Origin: Hamadaea tsunoensis DSM 44101
GTDB lineage: Bacteria > Actinomycetota > Actinomycetes > Mycobacteriales > Micromonosporaceae
Reading direction: 5' to 3'
DNA: 64,000 bases
NCBI RefSeq assembly: GCF_000428945.1
Contig: NZ_AUAX01000014.1
Location: 62,001-126,000, forward strand
Shown here: one piece after another, positions 16,977 through 24,817 of the stretch
Position numbering within the stretch: the stretch's first letter is position 1
Layout: the number at the start of each line of letters is the position of its first letter
Position numbers and translations under genes: made by a program
Notes under the pieces: model-generated
What the model saw: the letters and a program-made list of their open reading frames with translations, nothing else
Database searches by the model: none
What the model was told of the DNA's origin: nothing

Positions 16977-17513
16977 TCATCTCGTCAGCAGCAGTTCCGC
17001 CATCTGCTTCGCCTGGTGGGCGGGAGCGGTGGTGCGGTCCCGCAGCGCGGTCACCGTCGCCCCGTCCATCAGCATCACGAACTGCGGCGCCAGATCGGGC
17101 GACAGCCCCCGCGCCGAGAGCAGTTCCCCGATGTACGCCGTCAGCGCCGTCTTGTGCGCCGCCGCCACCGCGTGGATCGCGCTGGCCGGGTCGGCCGATT
17201 CGATCATCGAGTTGATGAACGCGCAGCCGCGGAAGTCCGCCTTGTCGAAGCGTTCGGCGAGCACGTCGAAGACGTCGAGCGGGTCGCCGCCGGCCGCCGC
17301 GACACCGGCCGCGAGGCTGGCCCGCCAGGTCCGGTCACGGCGTTCGAGAACCGCGACGACCAGGTCTTCCTTGCTGGCAAAGTGGCGGTAGAAGGACGCG
17401 CGCCCGACTCCGGACACGGTCAGGATGCGTTCGAGGCCGACCGCCCGGATCCCTTCGGCGTAGAAGAGATCCTCCGCGGCGTCGAGGAGGCGTTCACGGG
17501 CTCGGGTAGCCAT
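16977..17513 (-). CDS. TetR/AcrR-family repressor of the divergent hydrolase operon
   Basis: 178 residues. The N-terminal TetR helix-turn-helix occupies ~8-50 (LLDAAEDLFYAEGIRAVGLERI, GVGRASFYRHFASKEDLV). The C-terminal ligand domain is of the short TetR type with FRGCAFINS. It diverges from the AhpD-like gene, and two near-palindromic operators lie between the two starts, so it very probably represses that operon and itself. Ligand unknown; the operon content suggests an electrophilic or halogenated small molecule. Confidence 0.88.
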   Translation of the reverse strand: MATRARERLLDAAEDLFYAEGIRAVGLERILTVSGVGRASFYRHFASKEDLVVAVLERRDRTWRASLAAGVAAAGGDPLDVFDVLAERFDKADFRGCAFINSMIESADPASAIHAVAAAHKTALTAYIGELLSARGLSPDLAPQFVMLMDGATVTALRDRTTAPAHQAKQMAELLLTR

Positions 17514-17533
17514 ATCCGCAGCATAACGCGATC

Positions 17534-17590
17534 TTGACAGAAACGGAACCAGTCAGTACCGTTTTGCAAGACGGCACCGATCGGTACCGT
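17534..17590. promoter_or_regulatory. promoter with two 20-bp TetR operators
   Basis: ACGGAACCAGTCAGTACCGT (17543-17562) and ACGGCACCGATCGGTACCGT (17571-17590) are near-palindromes of the same design (ACGG-AC...GT-CCGT), with starts 28 bp apart. A TTGACA -35 at 17534-17539 puts the -10 (TACCGT, 17557-17562) inside the first operator, so bound TetR blocks the rightward promoter. Confidence 0.8.
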
Positions 17591-17629
17591 TTGGAAGGGC
17601 GGTACGGCCGCCCTCCGAGGGGGGATCTC

Positions 17630-18166
17630 ATGCCACGCATGACAGCACTGACCGAGGACACCGACGGCCGTCTGGCCGAGGTCCGCAAGCAACTCGGCCG
17701 TGTGCCCAATCTCTACGCCACCATGGCCAACGGCCCGGCCGCGCTCGACGGATATCTCGCGATGCGCGACAAGCTGGCGCACGGCGTACTGCGGCTGAAG
17801 GTCCGGGAGCAGCTCGCACTGCTGGTCGCACAGGAGAACGGCTGTGACTACTGTGTCGCGGCGCACACGTTCCGGGGGCAGAAGCTCCACCTCACCGACG
17901 AGGACCTGATGCGTACCCGGCACGCCGCCGACACCGACCCGCACACGGCCGCCGTGCTGAACCTGGCCCGCGAAGTCATGCGTACCAAGGGAAAGGTGAG
18001 CGACGACTTCCTCGCCGGGACGCGCGCCGCGGGGGTGACCGACGCGGAGACCGCGGAGGTCGTGGCGCACGTGGCGCTGAACACGCTGTCGAACTACTTC
18101 AACCATGTGGCCCGGCCGGAGCTGGACTTCCCGGCGGCGCCGGCACTGACGGAGGTGGCGGCATGA
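17630..18166 (+). CDS. AhpD-like carboxymuconolactone decarboxylase family protein
   Basis: 178 residues from the ATG after GAGGGGGGA; the in-frame extension upstream runs through the operators and is not used. CMD/AhpD core: QLALLVAQENGCDYCVAAHT, containing the paired-Cys motif CDYCxxxH typical of AhpD-type peroxidases. It is likely an alkylhydroperoxidase-like redox protein. First gene of an operon under TetR control; its stop region overlaps the next gene. Confidence 0.88.
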   Translation: MPRMTALTEDTDGRLAEVRKQLGRVPNLYATMANGPAALDGYLAMRDKLAHGVLRLKVREQLALLVAQENGCDYCVAAHTFRGQKLHLTDEDLMRTRHAADTDPHTAAVLNLAREVMRTKGKVSDDFLAGTRAAGVTDAETAEVVAHVALNTLSNYFNHVARPELDFPAAPALTEVAA

Positions 18167-18378
18167 AGCGCGAGTGGCGGCGCGGCTCGATCGCGCTGAC
18201 GGCCGGGTACGCGATCTTCAACGCGGACGGCGAGCTGGTGCAGAACCTGGCCGACGTGCAGTTCGCACTGGAGGGCGGTTTCGTCAACATCCGGGTGGCC
18301 GGGCGGGACGACACGCAGGTGGTGTCGGCGCCGGCGCTGAGCCTGATCACCTGCCACACGCTGGGAGAGCAAGAGTGA
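18163..18378 (+). CDS. small hypothetical protein of the TetR-controlled operon
   Basis: 71 residues; ATG overlaps the AhpD-like stop (ATGA) and its own stop overlaps the next GTG, so it is translationally coupled on both sides and is surely expressed with the operon. Composition is beta-rich (SIALTAGYAIFNADGELVQ) with no cofactor motif. Function not recognised. Confidence 0.7.
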   Translation: MKREWRRGSIALTAGYAIFNADGELVQNLADVQFALEGGFVNIRVAGRDDTQVVSAPALSLITCHTLGEQE

Positions 18379-19238
18379 ACATCCCCAAGGTGTACCACCG
18401 TTACTCCGATGTGGACGGTGTACGCGTCTTCTACCGCGAGGCCGGCCCCCGGGACGCGCCGACACTCCTGCTGCTGCACGGCTTCCCGAGCTCCTCGGCG
18501 CAGTACCGGCGGCTGATCGACGCGCTGGGCGACCGGTACCACGTCGTCGCGCCGGACTACCCCGGCTTCGGGCTGACCGAGGCGCCGGACGGGTTCGCGT
18601 ACAGCTTCGAGTCGCTGACCGACGTCGTCGAGAGGTTCGTCCAGCACCTCGGGCTCACGAACTTCACGCTCTACGCCTTCGACTTCGGCGGCCCCGTCGG
18701 GATGCGGCTGGCGCAGCGCCACCCCGAGTGGATCGACGGGCTGATCGTGCAGAACGCCAACGCGTACGCGGAGGGGTTGTCGGAGCTGGCCCAGGGACTC
18801 GTGGCCACCACGGAGCGGGCGGGCGTGACCGGGATCATGACCCTGCCCGTCACCCGTGGCCAGTACGAGGGCGGCGTCTCCGATCCGGACCTGATCGCCC
18901 CCGACGGCTGGACGCTCGACCAGCACTACCTGGACCAGCCGGGCCGCGTGGACGCGCAGATCGACCTCGCGCTCGACTATGGCTCCAATGTGGACCTCTA
19001 TCCGGCGTGGCAGGCGTGGCTGCGCGAGAACCGGCCGCCGACGCTGATCCTGTGGGGCACCGGTGACGGCTTCTTCCTGGAGCCGGGCGCGCGGGCGTAC
19101 CTGCGCGACGTGCCGGACGCCGAGCTGCACCTGTTCCCCACCGGGCATTTCGCGCTGGAGGAGTACCTCCCCGAGATCGCTCCCCTGATCGACAAGTTCC
19201 TGGCGCGGGTCGCCGGCGAGAAGAAGGACCAGTCATGA
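18375..19238 (+). CDS. alpha/beta-hydrolase with an aspartate nucleophile position (haloalkane dehalogenase/epoxide hydrolase-like)
   Basis: 287 residues. Oxyanion motif LLLLHGFPSSS near 31-41. The nucleophile elbow reads A-F-D103-F-G-G instead of G-x-S-x-G, so the attacking residue is Asp, as in haloalkane dehalogenases and epoxide hydrolases. Late acid region LILWGTGDGFF and the base His in FPTGHFALEE complete the triad. Expected reaction: hydrolysis of a C-halogen or epoxide bond via an ester intermediate. The GTG start overlaps the previous stop. Confidence 0.85.
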   Translation: MNIPKVYHRYSDVDGVRVFYREAGPRDAPTLLLLHGFPSSSAQYRRLIDALGDRYHVVAPDYPGFGLTEAPDGFAYSFESLTDVVERFVQHLGLTNFTLYAFDFGGPVGMRLAQRHPEWIDGLIVQNANAYAEGLSELAQGLVATTERAGVTGIMTLPVTRGQYEGGVSDPDLIAPDGWTLDQHYLDQPGRVDAQIDLALDYGSNVDLYPAWQAWLRENRPPTLILWGTGDGFFLEPGARAYLRDVPDAELHLFPTGHFALEEYLPEIAPLIDKFLARVAGEKKDQS

Positions 19239-19828
19239 AGATCGCAGTCATCGGTGCCACCGGCAACCTGGGCGGGGCCGTCGCGGCCGAGGCGTCCGCC
19301 CGCGGACACGACGTCACCGCGCTCGGCAGCAAGGACGTGAACGCCGCCGATCCCGCCTCCCTACGCGACGCGGTCGCCGGGCACGACGCGGTGGTGGCCG
19401 CGCTCAAGGGAGCGGATCACCTCGTCCCCCGCGCGGCCGAGGCTCTGCTGTCCGCACTGCCGGAGGCCGGCGTCGACCGCCTGCTCTTCGTCGGCGGGGG
19501 CGGCAGCCTCACCGGCCCGGACGGGCAGCGGTTCGTCGACGGGCCGAACTTCCCGGCCGCGTACCTGGAGACGGCGCGGGATCAGACCGCCGCGCTGGAC
19601 CTGCTGCGCGCGGCCGAGACCCCGGTCCGGTGGACCTACGTCAGCCCGCCGCCGATGTACCTGGTGCCGGGCGAGAAGACGGGGACCTACCGCGTCGAGG
19701 CCCGTGACACCCCACTGCTCGGTGCGGATGGAGAGAGCCGGGTGTCGGTCGGCGACTACGCGTCCGCCATCGTGGACGCCCTCGAATCCGGGAATTTCGC
19801 CCGCGAGCGGGTCACCGTCGCGTACTGA
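19235..19828 (+). CDS. NAD(P)-binding atypical SDR / NmrA-like protein
   Basis: 197 residues; starts with the Rossmann motif IGATGNLGGAV (5-15). The strand-loop LLFVGGGGSL and PVRWTYVSPPPMY match the YwnB/NAD(P)H-binding family often encoded with TetR regulators. The catalytic YxxxK of classical SDRs is not evident, so it may be a redox sensor or reductase. Last gene of the operon, coupled by ATGA overlap to the hydrolase. A large repeat block follows. Confidence 0.85.
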   Translation: MKIAVIGATGNLGGAVAAEASARGHDVTALGSKDVNAADPASLRDAVAGHDAVVAALKGADHLVPRAAEALLSALPEAGVDRLLFVGGGGSLTGPDGQRFVDGPNFPAAYLETARDQTAALDLLRAAETPVRWTYVSPPPMYLVPGEKTGTYRVEARDTPLLGADGESRVSVGDYASAIVDALESGNFARERVTVAY

Positions 19829-19833
19829 CCCTC

Positions 19834-20627
19834 AAGATCCTTTTAGGATCATTTTGTCCCGGTTTCGTCGATCTCGCCTCCGCTCCTCGCGCGGGAGACC
19901 GTTCCGGCCCTGGGGGCCTCCACTGCCAGGCTGGTGGGGCGATGCATCGTCCACCGTCGCCCGGTCACCGTTTACCCCCAACCCCCGTCCGGACTTTGTC
20001 GCGACTGTCCGATATGGCGGCCGAGCGGGTCGGCTGGTCGATGATCGTTCGCGGCTGGGATGTAGTTTCCGGACCCATCCCCTCGATCCAATGCGGCTGA
20101 GATGTAGGCAGAGGCCGTTTCCTACATCCGGACCGCTGTGGATCGAGGGGATAGGGCGGGTTTTGACATCTCAGTCGCTGTGGATCACGCTCATGCCGTC
20201 CCGCCACCAGCCATTGCGCGTGATGCGGGAACGATCTTCCGCCTGGCGGACGCGGCGTGCTGATTTCTCGATCGTTTACGGCTGAGGTGTAAATCCGGCC
20301 CGATCTGCATGATCAATTACGTGCCAGGTGCAGCAGAACCCGGTCAACGCGCTCCAGAACCGTAAACGATCATGCGTCGGGTCGCCATTTTCACATCAAA
20401 GCCGTAAACGATCATCCCACCGAACCCCGCCTGGCGCCCATATCGGACAGTCGCGGCAAAGGCCGGGGTGAAGGGTGAAACGGTGACCGGGCGACGGTGG
20501 ATGATGCTTCGCCCCAGAAGGCTGGCAGTGGAGTCCCCGGAGCGCAGCGATAGGGGCGGAACGGTCTCCCGCGCGAGGAGCGGAAGCGAGATCGACGAAC
20601 CCGGGACAAAGAATTTAAGAGATCTTG
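19834..20627. repeat. nested inverted-repeat block (~790 bp) without genes
   Basis: The left arm 19834-20017 and right arm 20438-20627 are imperfect inverted repeats of about 185 bp, for example ACCGTCGCCCGGTCACCGTTT (20 of these bases conserved) and CCGCTCCTCGCGCGGGAGAC in both. Inside lie smaller dyads: ATCCCCTCGATCCA/TGGATCGAGGGGAT (20077-20090/20139-20152), GATGTAGG/CCTACATC (20101/20121) and GATCGTTTACGGC/GCCGTAAACGATC (20270-20282/20401-20413), with a third copy near 20359. Short ORFs in the arms are mirror translations of the repeat. It could be a non-autonomous mobile or palindromic element. Confidence 0.75.
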
Positions 20628-20647
20628 AATTTGATCTGTAATAGGGC

Positions 20648-20679
20648 GGGGCCGCCGCGACGAGGATCGCGGCGGCCCC
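20648..20679 (-). terminator. terminator of the M4 protease gene
   Basis: GGGGCCGCCGCGA (20648-20660) and TCGCGGCGGCCCC (20667-20679) form a perfect 13-bp stem with a 6-nt loop, 15 bp beyond the stop of the minus-strand protease. Confidence 0.8.
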
Positions 20680-20694
20680 TGGGGGTTGAAGAAC

Positions 20695-22767
20695 TCAGCT
20701 GAGCGTGACGGCCACGTCGTCGACGACGAACGAGGTCTGCAGCGAGGAGTCTTCCGTGCCGTTGAACTTCAGGACGAGCGCGCCGCCCGCACCGGTGCTG
20801 GCGACCTTCGTCTGGAGCGTGTACCCGGTGCCCTTGTTCAGGTTCGAGTACGTGGCCAGCGTGGTGCCGCCCAGCGTGACGGTGAGCTTGTCGTACTGGG
20901 TGGTGGTGGTCGTCTCCGCCGTGTCGATGTGCAGGTAGTACGTCACGGTCGCGGTGCAGTTCGCCGGCACTGTCACCGACTGCTGTACCGAGTCCGTGTG
21001 GGTCGTCCCGTACCCGTTCATCCACGCGTCGTAGGTGCCGCCGTGGGCCGGCTCGCTGGTGCCGTTCTGGCCGATGACACCCGCGGTCTGGGTCCAGCTG
21101 GCGGTGCCGGACTCGAAGCCGCCGTTGAGGATCTTCTGGCCGGAGCAGGTGCCGCCGCTGGAGGGCGTCGGCGACGGGCTGGTCGGCGTGCTGGCGGACG
21201 GCGACGGGCTGCCGCCGCCGGTGCAGGTCGGGTCGCCCGACTGCGCCGGTACGCTGACCGCGTCCCAGGCGGCCTTGGTCTTGTTGAACAGACCGCAGGT
21301 CGCGTCCAGGTTCTTGGCCGACGTCAGCGTCCAGGTGCGGTACTTGAGGTACGAGCTCGAGGACGTCTTCATCAGCATGGCGTTGTACATGATCTTCGCG
21401 GCGTTCTGGATGCCGACGCCGACGAGACCGCTGCTGCCGTTGCAGGTCGAGCTGGTGGGCTGGCCGTCGGTCGGGTTGGTGCCCTCGGCGAGCAGGTAGA
21501 ACCAGTGGTTGCCGGGACCGGCCGCCGCGTGCACCTCCTCGCTCGGGATGCTGCTGGAGTAGCAGTTGTCGTCACCGGCGAGCGACGGGTTGTACATGTA
21601 GCGGATCGGGCCGCTGCCCACGAGGTTGATCTCCTCGCCGACCTGGTAGTCCGGCGGGTCGTTCGGGTTGTTGGCGAACCACTCGGTCATCGCGCCGAAG
21701 GTGTCGGCGACGAACTCCTGGGTGTTGCCGTTGGAGATCGCACCGGGCGTGGTGTCGTCGACGCCGTGACCCATCTCGTGACCGACGACGTCGGCCGAGG
21801 CGATCCACTGGCCGGCGGTGTTCTTGCCGATCTGGACCTGGGTGCCGTCGTAGTACGCGTTCTGGTCGTTCAGACCCACGCGCATCGGCCACGAACCACC
21901 GGAGCCGTTCATGCCGCTACGGCCGAGCCAGGTGCTCAGCATCGCGACCTCTTTCTGCGCGACGTAGAGAGCGTCGACGCAGCCGGTCTCCCGGCTGGTG
22001 CCGACGCCGTTGCCCCAGACGTCGTCCGAGCCGCTGAACGTCGTGTTGGTGGCCGCGTCCTGGCAGGCGAGGCTCGTGATGCTCGGGTCCTTCATGGAGT
22101 ACGTGCTGCCCGACAGCGTGGTGTTGATCGTCACCGAGCCGTTGATCCAGCCGGTGCCGGTGCCGTGGGTGACGTGCTCACGCTTGTCGAGCAGGGAACC
22201 GGTCGCCGCGTCGGTGACGACGCTGAGCCGGCTGTAGCCCTCCGCTCCGGTGCCGTGCACGTAGGTCTCCCACGCGAGCCGCGGGGTGTCGCCCAGCGCG
22301 TACACGACGAGCTGGGTGCTCTCCACGGTCGGCTTCGACAGCAGGCTCTTCGCGGTCTTCTCCGCGCTCGCCTGCGTCTTCGTGGGCGTGGTGGCCAGAC
22401 CGTCGGGGATGGCCTTGTCCTGGGCGACCGAGTTCGCGATGACCTGGCCGGACGAGTTCGTCACGATGACGAAGTCACCGCCCTTGACGGGCAGGCCCTT
22501 GAAGGTCCGCTCGAACGGCACGTACTGCAGGCCGGCCGAGGACAGGACCTGCTTCTGCACGAAGGCGTCGTTCGAGCCGGCGTGCAGGTAGGACGGACGG
22601 CCCGCGACGAGCGAGGACGCCGACTGCGCGGCGAGCTGCGGAGCTGCTACCCCGGGGTTGACCGAGGCCGGTGCGGAAGGCTGGACGGCGAGTGCGGTTG
22701 TGCCCGCCACCACCAGTCCTCCCACTGTGACCGCCGCGCTTATGGCGAGGCGTTGCGACATCTTCAC
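20695..22767 (-). CDS. secreted M4-family (thermolysin-like) zinc metalloprotease
   Basis: 690 residues. Signal peptide to about LA|VQPSAP, then an FTP/PepSY-type propeptide (~50-210, including YLHAGSNDAFVQKQ). The catalytic domain has the zinc motif HEMGH (VVGHEMGHGVDD), third ligand Glu in NTQEFVADTFG, and His in NHWFYLLAEG. A Ser/Pro/Thr linker (~505-530) leads to a ~150-residue jelly-roll C-terminal module (KILNGGFESGTASW), probably a substrate-binding or P-like domain. Broad endopeptidase acting outside the cell. GTG at 22767 or ATG at 22761 are both possible; a GGAAGAGGGA site precedes them. Confidence 0.93.
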   Translation of the reverse strand: MKMSQRLAISAAVTVGGLVVAGTTALAVQPSAPASVNPGVAAPQLAAQSASSLVAGRPSYLHAGSNDAFVQKQVLSSAGLQYVPFERTFKGLPVKGGDFVIVTNSSGQVIANSVAQDKAIPDGLATTPTKTQASAEKTAKSLLSKPTVESTQLVVYALGDTPRLAWETYVHGTGAEGYSRLSVVTDAATGSLLDKREHVTHGTGTGWINGSVTINTTLSGSTYSMKDPSITSLACQDAATNTTFSGSDDVWGNGVGTSRETGCVDALYVAQKEVAMLSTWLGRSGMNGSGGSWPMRVGLNDQNAYYDGTQVQIGKNTAGQWIASADVVGHEMGHGVDDTTPGAISNGNTQEFVADTFGAMTEWFANNPNDPPDYQVGEEINLVGSGPIRYMYNPSLAGDDNCYSSSIPSEEVHAAAGPGNHWFYLLAEGTNPTDGQPTSSTCNGSSGLVGVGIQNAAKIMYNAMLMKTSSSSYLKYRTWTLTSAKNLDATCGLFNKTKAAWDAVSVPAQSGDPTCTGGGSPSPSASTPTSPSPTPSSGGTCSGQKILNGGFESGTASWTQTAGVIGQNGTSEPAHGGTYDAWMNGYGTTHTDSVQQSVTVPANCTATVTYYLHIDTAETTTTTQYDKLTVTLGGTTLATYSNLNKGTGYTLQTKVASTGAGGALVLKFNGTEDSSLQTSFVVDDVAVTLS

Positions 22768-23122
22768 CTTGTCCCTCTTCCTGGAGGGTCGGGGGTGGGA
22801 GCGCAGAACTCCGACGGGACCGGCCGTTCGGCCGACCCTGTCATCACCAGAAGTTCAACGCCGGTTCCACCGATCACCAACAATTGGCGAATTCATATCA
22901 ACCAATCAGGAGGCCGTCAAGGAGTGAATTCTTCAACGATGTCGATGTCCTGCGTGGCACCACGGGCGCCCCCGCCACCTTGGCACATTCATCGACACCC
23001 ATAGTGGTGTCGATAAAGTCCACCAGGGGATCGTCCCATCCACACATGTCGACCTTGTTACACCTTCCGACACGTACGCCGGTTCCGGTGTAAGCCGTGC
23101 GCGGATGGGGCATGCTGTCCCC
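22768..23122. other. intergenic region with two inverted repeats
   Basis: This divergent gap is AT-richer than its surroundings between about 22850 and 22950. It holds ATCGACACC-(6)-GGTGTCGAT (22991-22999/23006-23014), which looks like a regulator site, and TTACACC/GGTGTAA (23058-23064/23087-23093) 30 bp before the first GTPase gene. No gene is supported. Confidence 0.45.
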
Positions 23123-24817
23123 ATGACCGGGCTCGGCGAGGCGCTGACCGTCCTGCGCGACACGCTCGGCGGGGCGCGGTTCCCGCTGCGCCTGCCCGGG
23201 GCACAGGCGGCCGGCCGGCTCGCCGACGCCACCCGGGCCCAACTCGACGACTACCTGCTGCCGCGGCTCGCCCGGCTGGACGCGCCGCTGCTCGTCGTGG
23301 TCGGCGGCTCGACCGGCGCCGGCAAGTCCACCCTCGTCAACAGCCTCGTGGGGAGTCCGGTCAGCGCCGCCGGCGCGCGCCGGCCGACGACCCGCGCACC
23401 GGTCCTCGTCTGCCACCCCGACGACGCGGCCTGGTTCACGCAGGCGCACCTGCTGCCGGAGCTCGGGCGTACGCACGACGACGGCGGGTCGGGGCTGAAG
23501 GTCGTGGAGTCGACGGCGGTCGTGCCGGGGCTGGCCCTGCTGGACGCGCCGGACATCGACTCGGTCGTGGAGGCCAACCGGGTCCTCGCCGAACGCCTGC
23601 TCGCCGCGGCCGACCTCTGGCTGTTCGTCACCACCGCCACGCGCTACGCCGACGCCGTCCCGTGGGAGCTGCTGCACGACGCGCGCAGCCGCGGCACCGC
23701 GCTGGCCGTCGTCGTCGACCGGATGCCGCCGGGCGCCGACGACGAGGTGCTCTCCCATCTCACCGAGATGCTGGACGCCCAGGGCCTCGGCGGCACGCGG
23801 CTGTTCGTGGTCCCCGAGACCGGGCTCGACACCGAGAAGCTGCTGCCCGCCGCCGCCGTCGGCGAACTGCGTACGTGGCTGTCGGAGCTGGCCCGGGACG
23901 CGGCCGCGCGGGCCGCCGTCGTCCGCCAGACCGTGGACGGCGCGCTCGCCGCGCTCGACCCGACCGTCCACCGGCTCGCCGTCGACGCCGACGAGCAGGT
24001 CCAGGCCCGCGACGCGCTGCGGGCCGCGGTCGACTCCGGCTACGCCGAGGCCCAGAACGAGGTCCAGCACGGCGTACGCGACGGGGCGCTCTTCCACGGC
24101 GAGGTCCTGGCCCGGTGGCAGGAACTGGTCGGCACCGGCGAGCTGATGCGCGGCCTGCAACGCGGCGTCGGCCGCCTGCGCGACCGGGTCGTCGGCGCGT
24201 TCACGGGCAAGCCGAAGCCGGCGGACCAACTGCGGACGGCGCTGCAGAACGGATTGGCCACCTTCCTGCTGGGCGTCGCCGAGGACGCCGCGGAGCGTAC
24301 GGCCGGATCCTGGAAGGCGCATCCCGCGGCGGTGCCGTTGCTCGCCGCGCACCCGGAGCTGGCGCGGGCGTCGACCGATCTCGGCGAGCGCCTGGAGCGG
24401 CTGGTACGCGACTGGCAGCGCGGCGTCCTCGACCTGGTCCGGGAGGAGTCGGGCAACCGCCTGGCCCTCGCGAAGGCCAGCGCGTACGCGGTGAACGGCC
24501 TCGGCCTGGTCGTGATGATCACGGTGTTCGCGGCGACGGCGTTCATCCCGACCGGCGCGGAGATCGCGGTCGGCGCGGGGACGACCGTCGCGGCGCAGAA
24601 GGTGCTCGAAGCCATCTTCGGCGACCAGGCCGTACGCCGGCTCGCCGACACCGCGCGCCGCGATCTGCTGGAGCGCACGGCGGCCGTGCTGGACGACGAG
24701 GCCGGCCGGTTCCGCGCGGTGCTCGACGCCGCCGGGGTCGACGCCGCGGCCGGGGAACGCCTGCGCGCCGCGGCCGGGGGCGTACGCGCGGCAAGGTCGG
24801 CCGGAGGGCTCGCATGA
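23123..24817 (+). CDS. dynamin-like GTPase, first of a pair
   Basis: 564 residues from the second ATG (23123). G1 loop GSTGAGKS at ~62-69, switch threonines in RRPTTRAP, G3-like DAPDIDS, and VVDRMPP in the G4 position. A long helical region follows, with a hydrophobic segment near 455-495 (GLGLVVMITVFAATAFIPTG) that could insert in the membrane. The layout matches the two-gene dynamin-like pairs of actinobacteria (DynA/DynB of Streptomyces act at sporulation septa). Orthology is not proven. It is coupled to the second GTPase by ATGA overlap. Confidence 0.8.
   Translation: MTGLGEALTVLRDTLGGARFPLRLPGAQAAGRLADATRAQLDDYLLPRLARLDAPLLVVVGGSTGAGKSTLVNSLVGSPVSAAGARRPTTRAPVLVCHPDDAAWFTQAHLLPELGRTHDDGGSGLKVVESTAVVPGLALLDAPDIDSVVEANRVLAERLLAAADLWLFVTTATRYADAVPWELLHDARSRGTALAVVVDRMPPGADDEVLSHLTEMLDAQGLGGTRLFVVPETGLDTEKLLPAAAVGELRTWLSELARDAAARAAVVRQTVDGALAALDPTVHRLAVDADEQVQARDALRAAVDSGYAEAQNEVQHGVRDGALFHGEVLARWQELVGTGELMRGLQRGVGRLRDRVVGAFTGKPKPADQLRTALQNGLATFLLGVAEDAAERTAGSWKAHPAAVPLLAAHPELARASTDLGERLERLVRDWQRGVLDLVREESGNRLALAKASAYAVNGLGLVVMITVFAATAFIPTGAEIAVGAGTTVAAQKVLEAIFGDQAVRRLADTARRDLLERTAAVLDDEAGRFRAVLDAAGVDAAAGERLRAAAGGVRAARSAGGLA

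Noticed and set aside
19704..20609. ORFs of 65-193 codons in the repeat block
   Set aside because: They are translations of the inverted arms, in matching mirrored frames, with no start signals.
20686..23004. 772-codon plus-strand frame
   Set aside because: Shadow of the M4 protease; the protease has a complete motif set and terminator.
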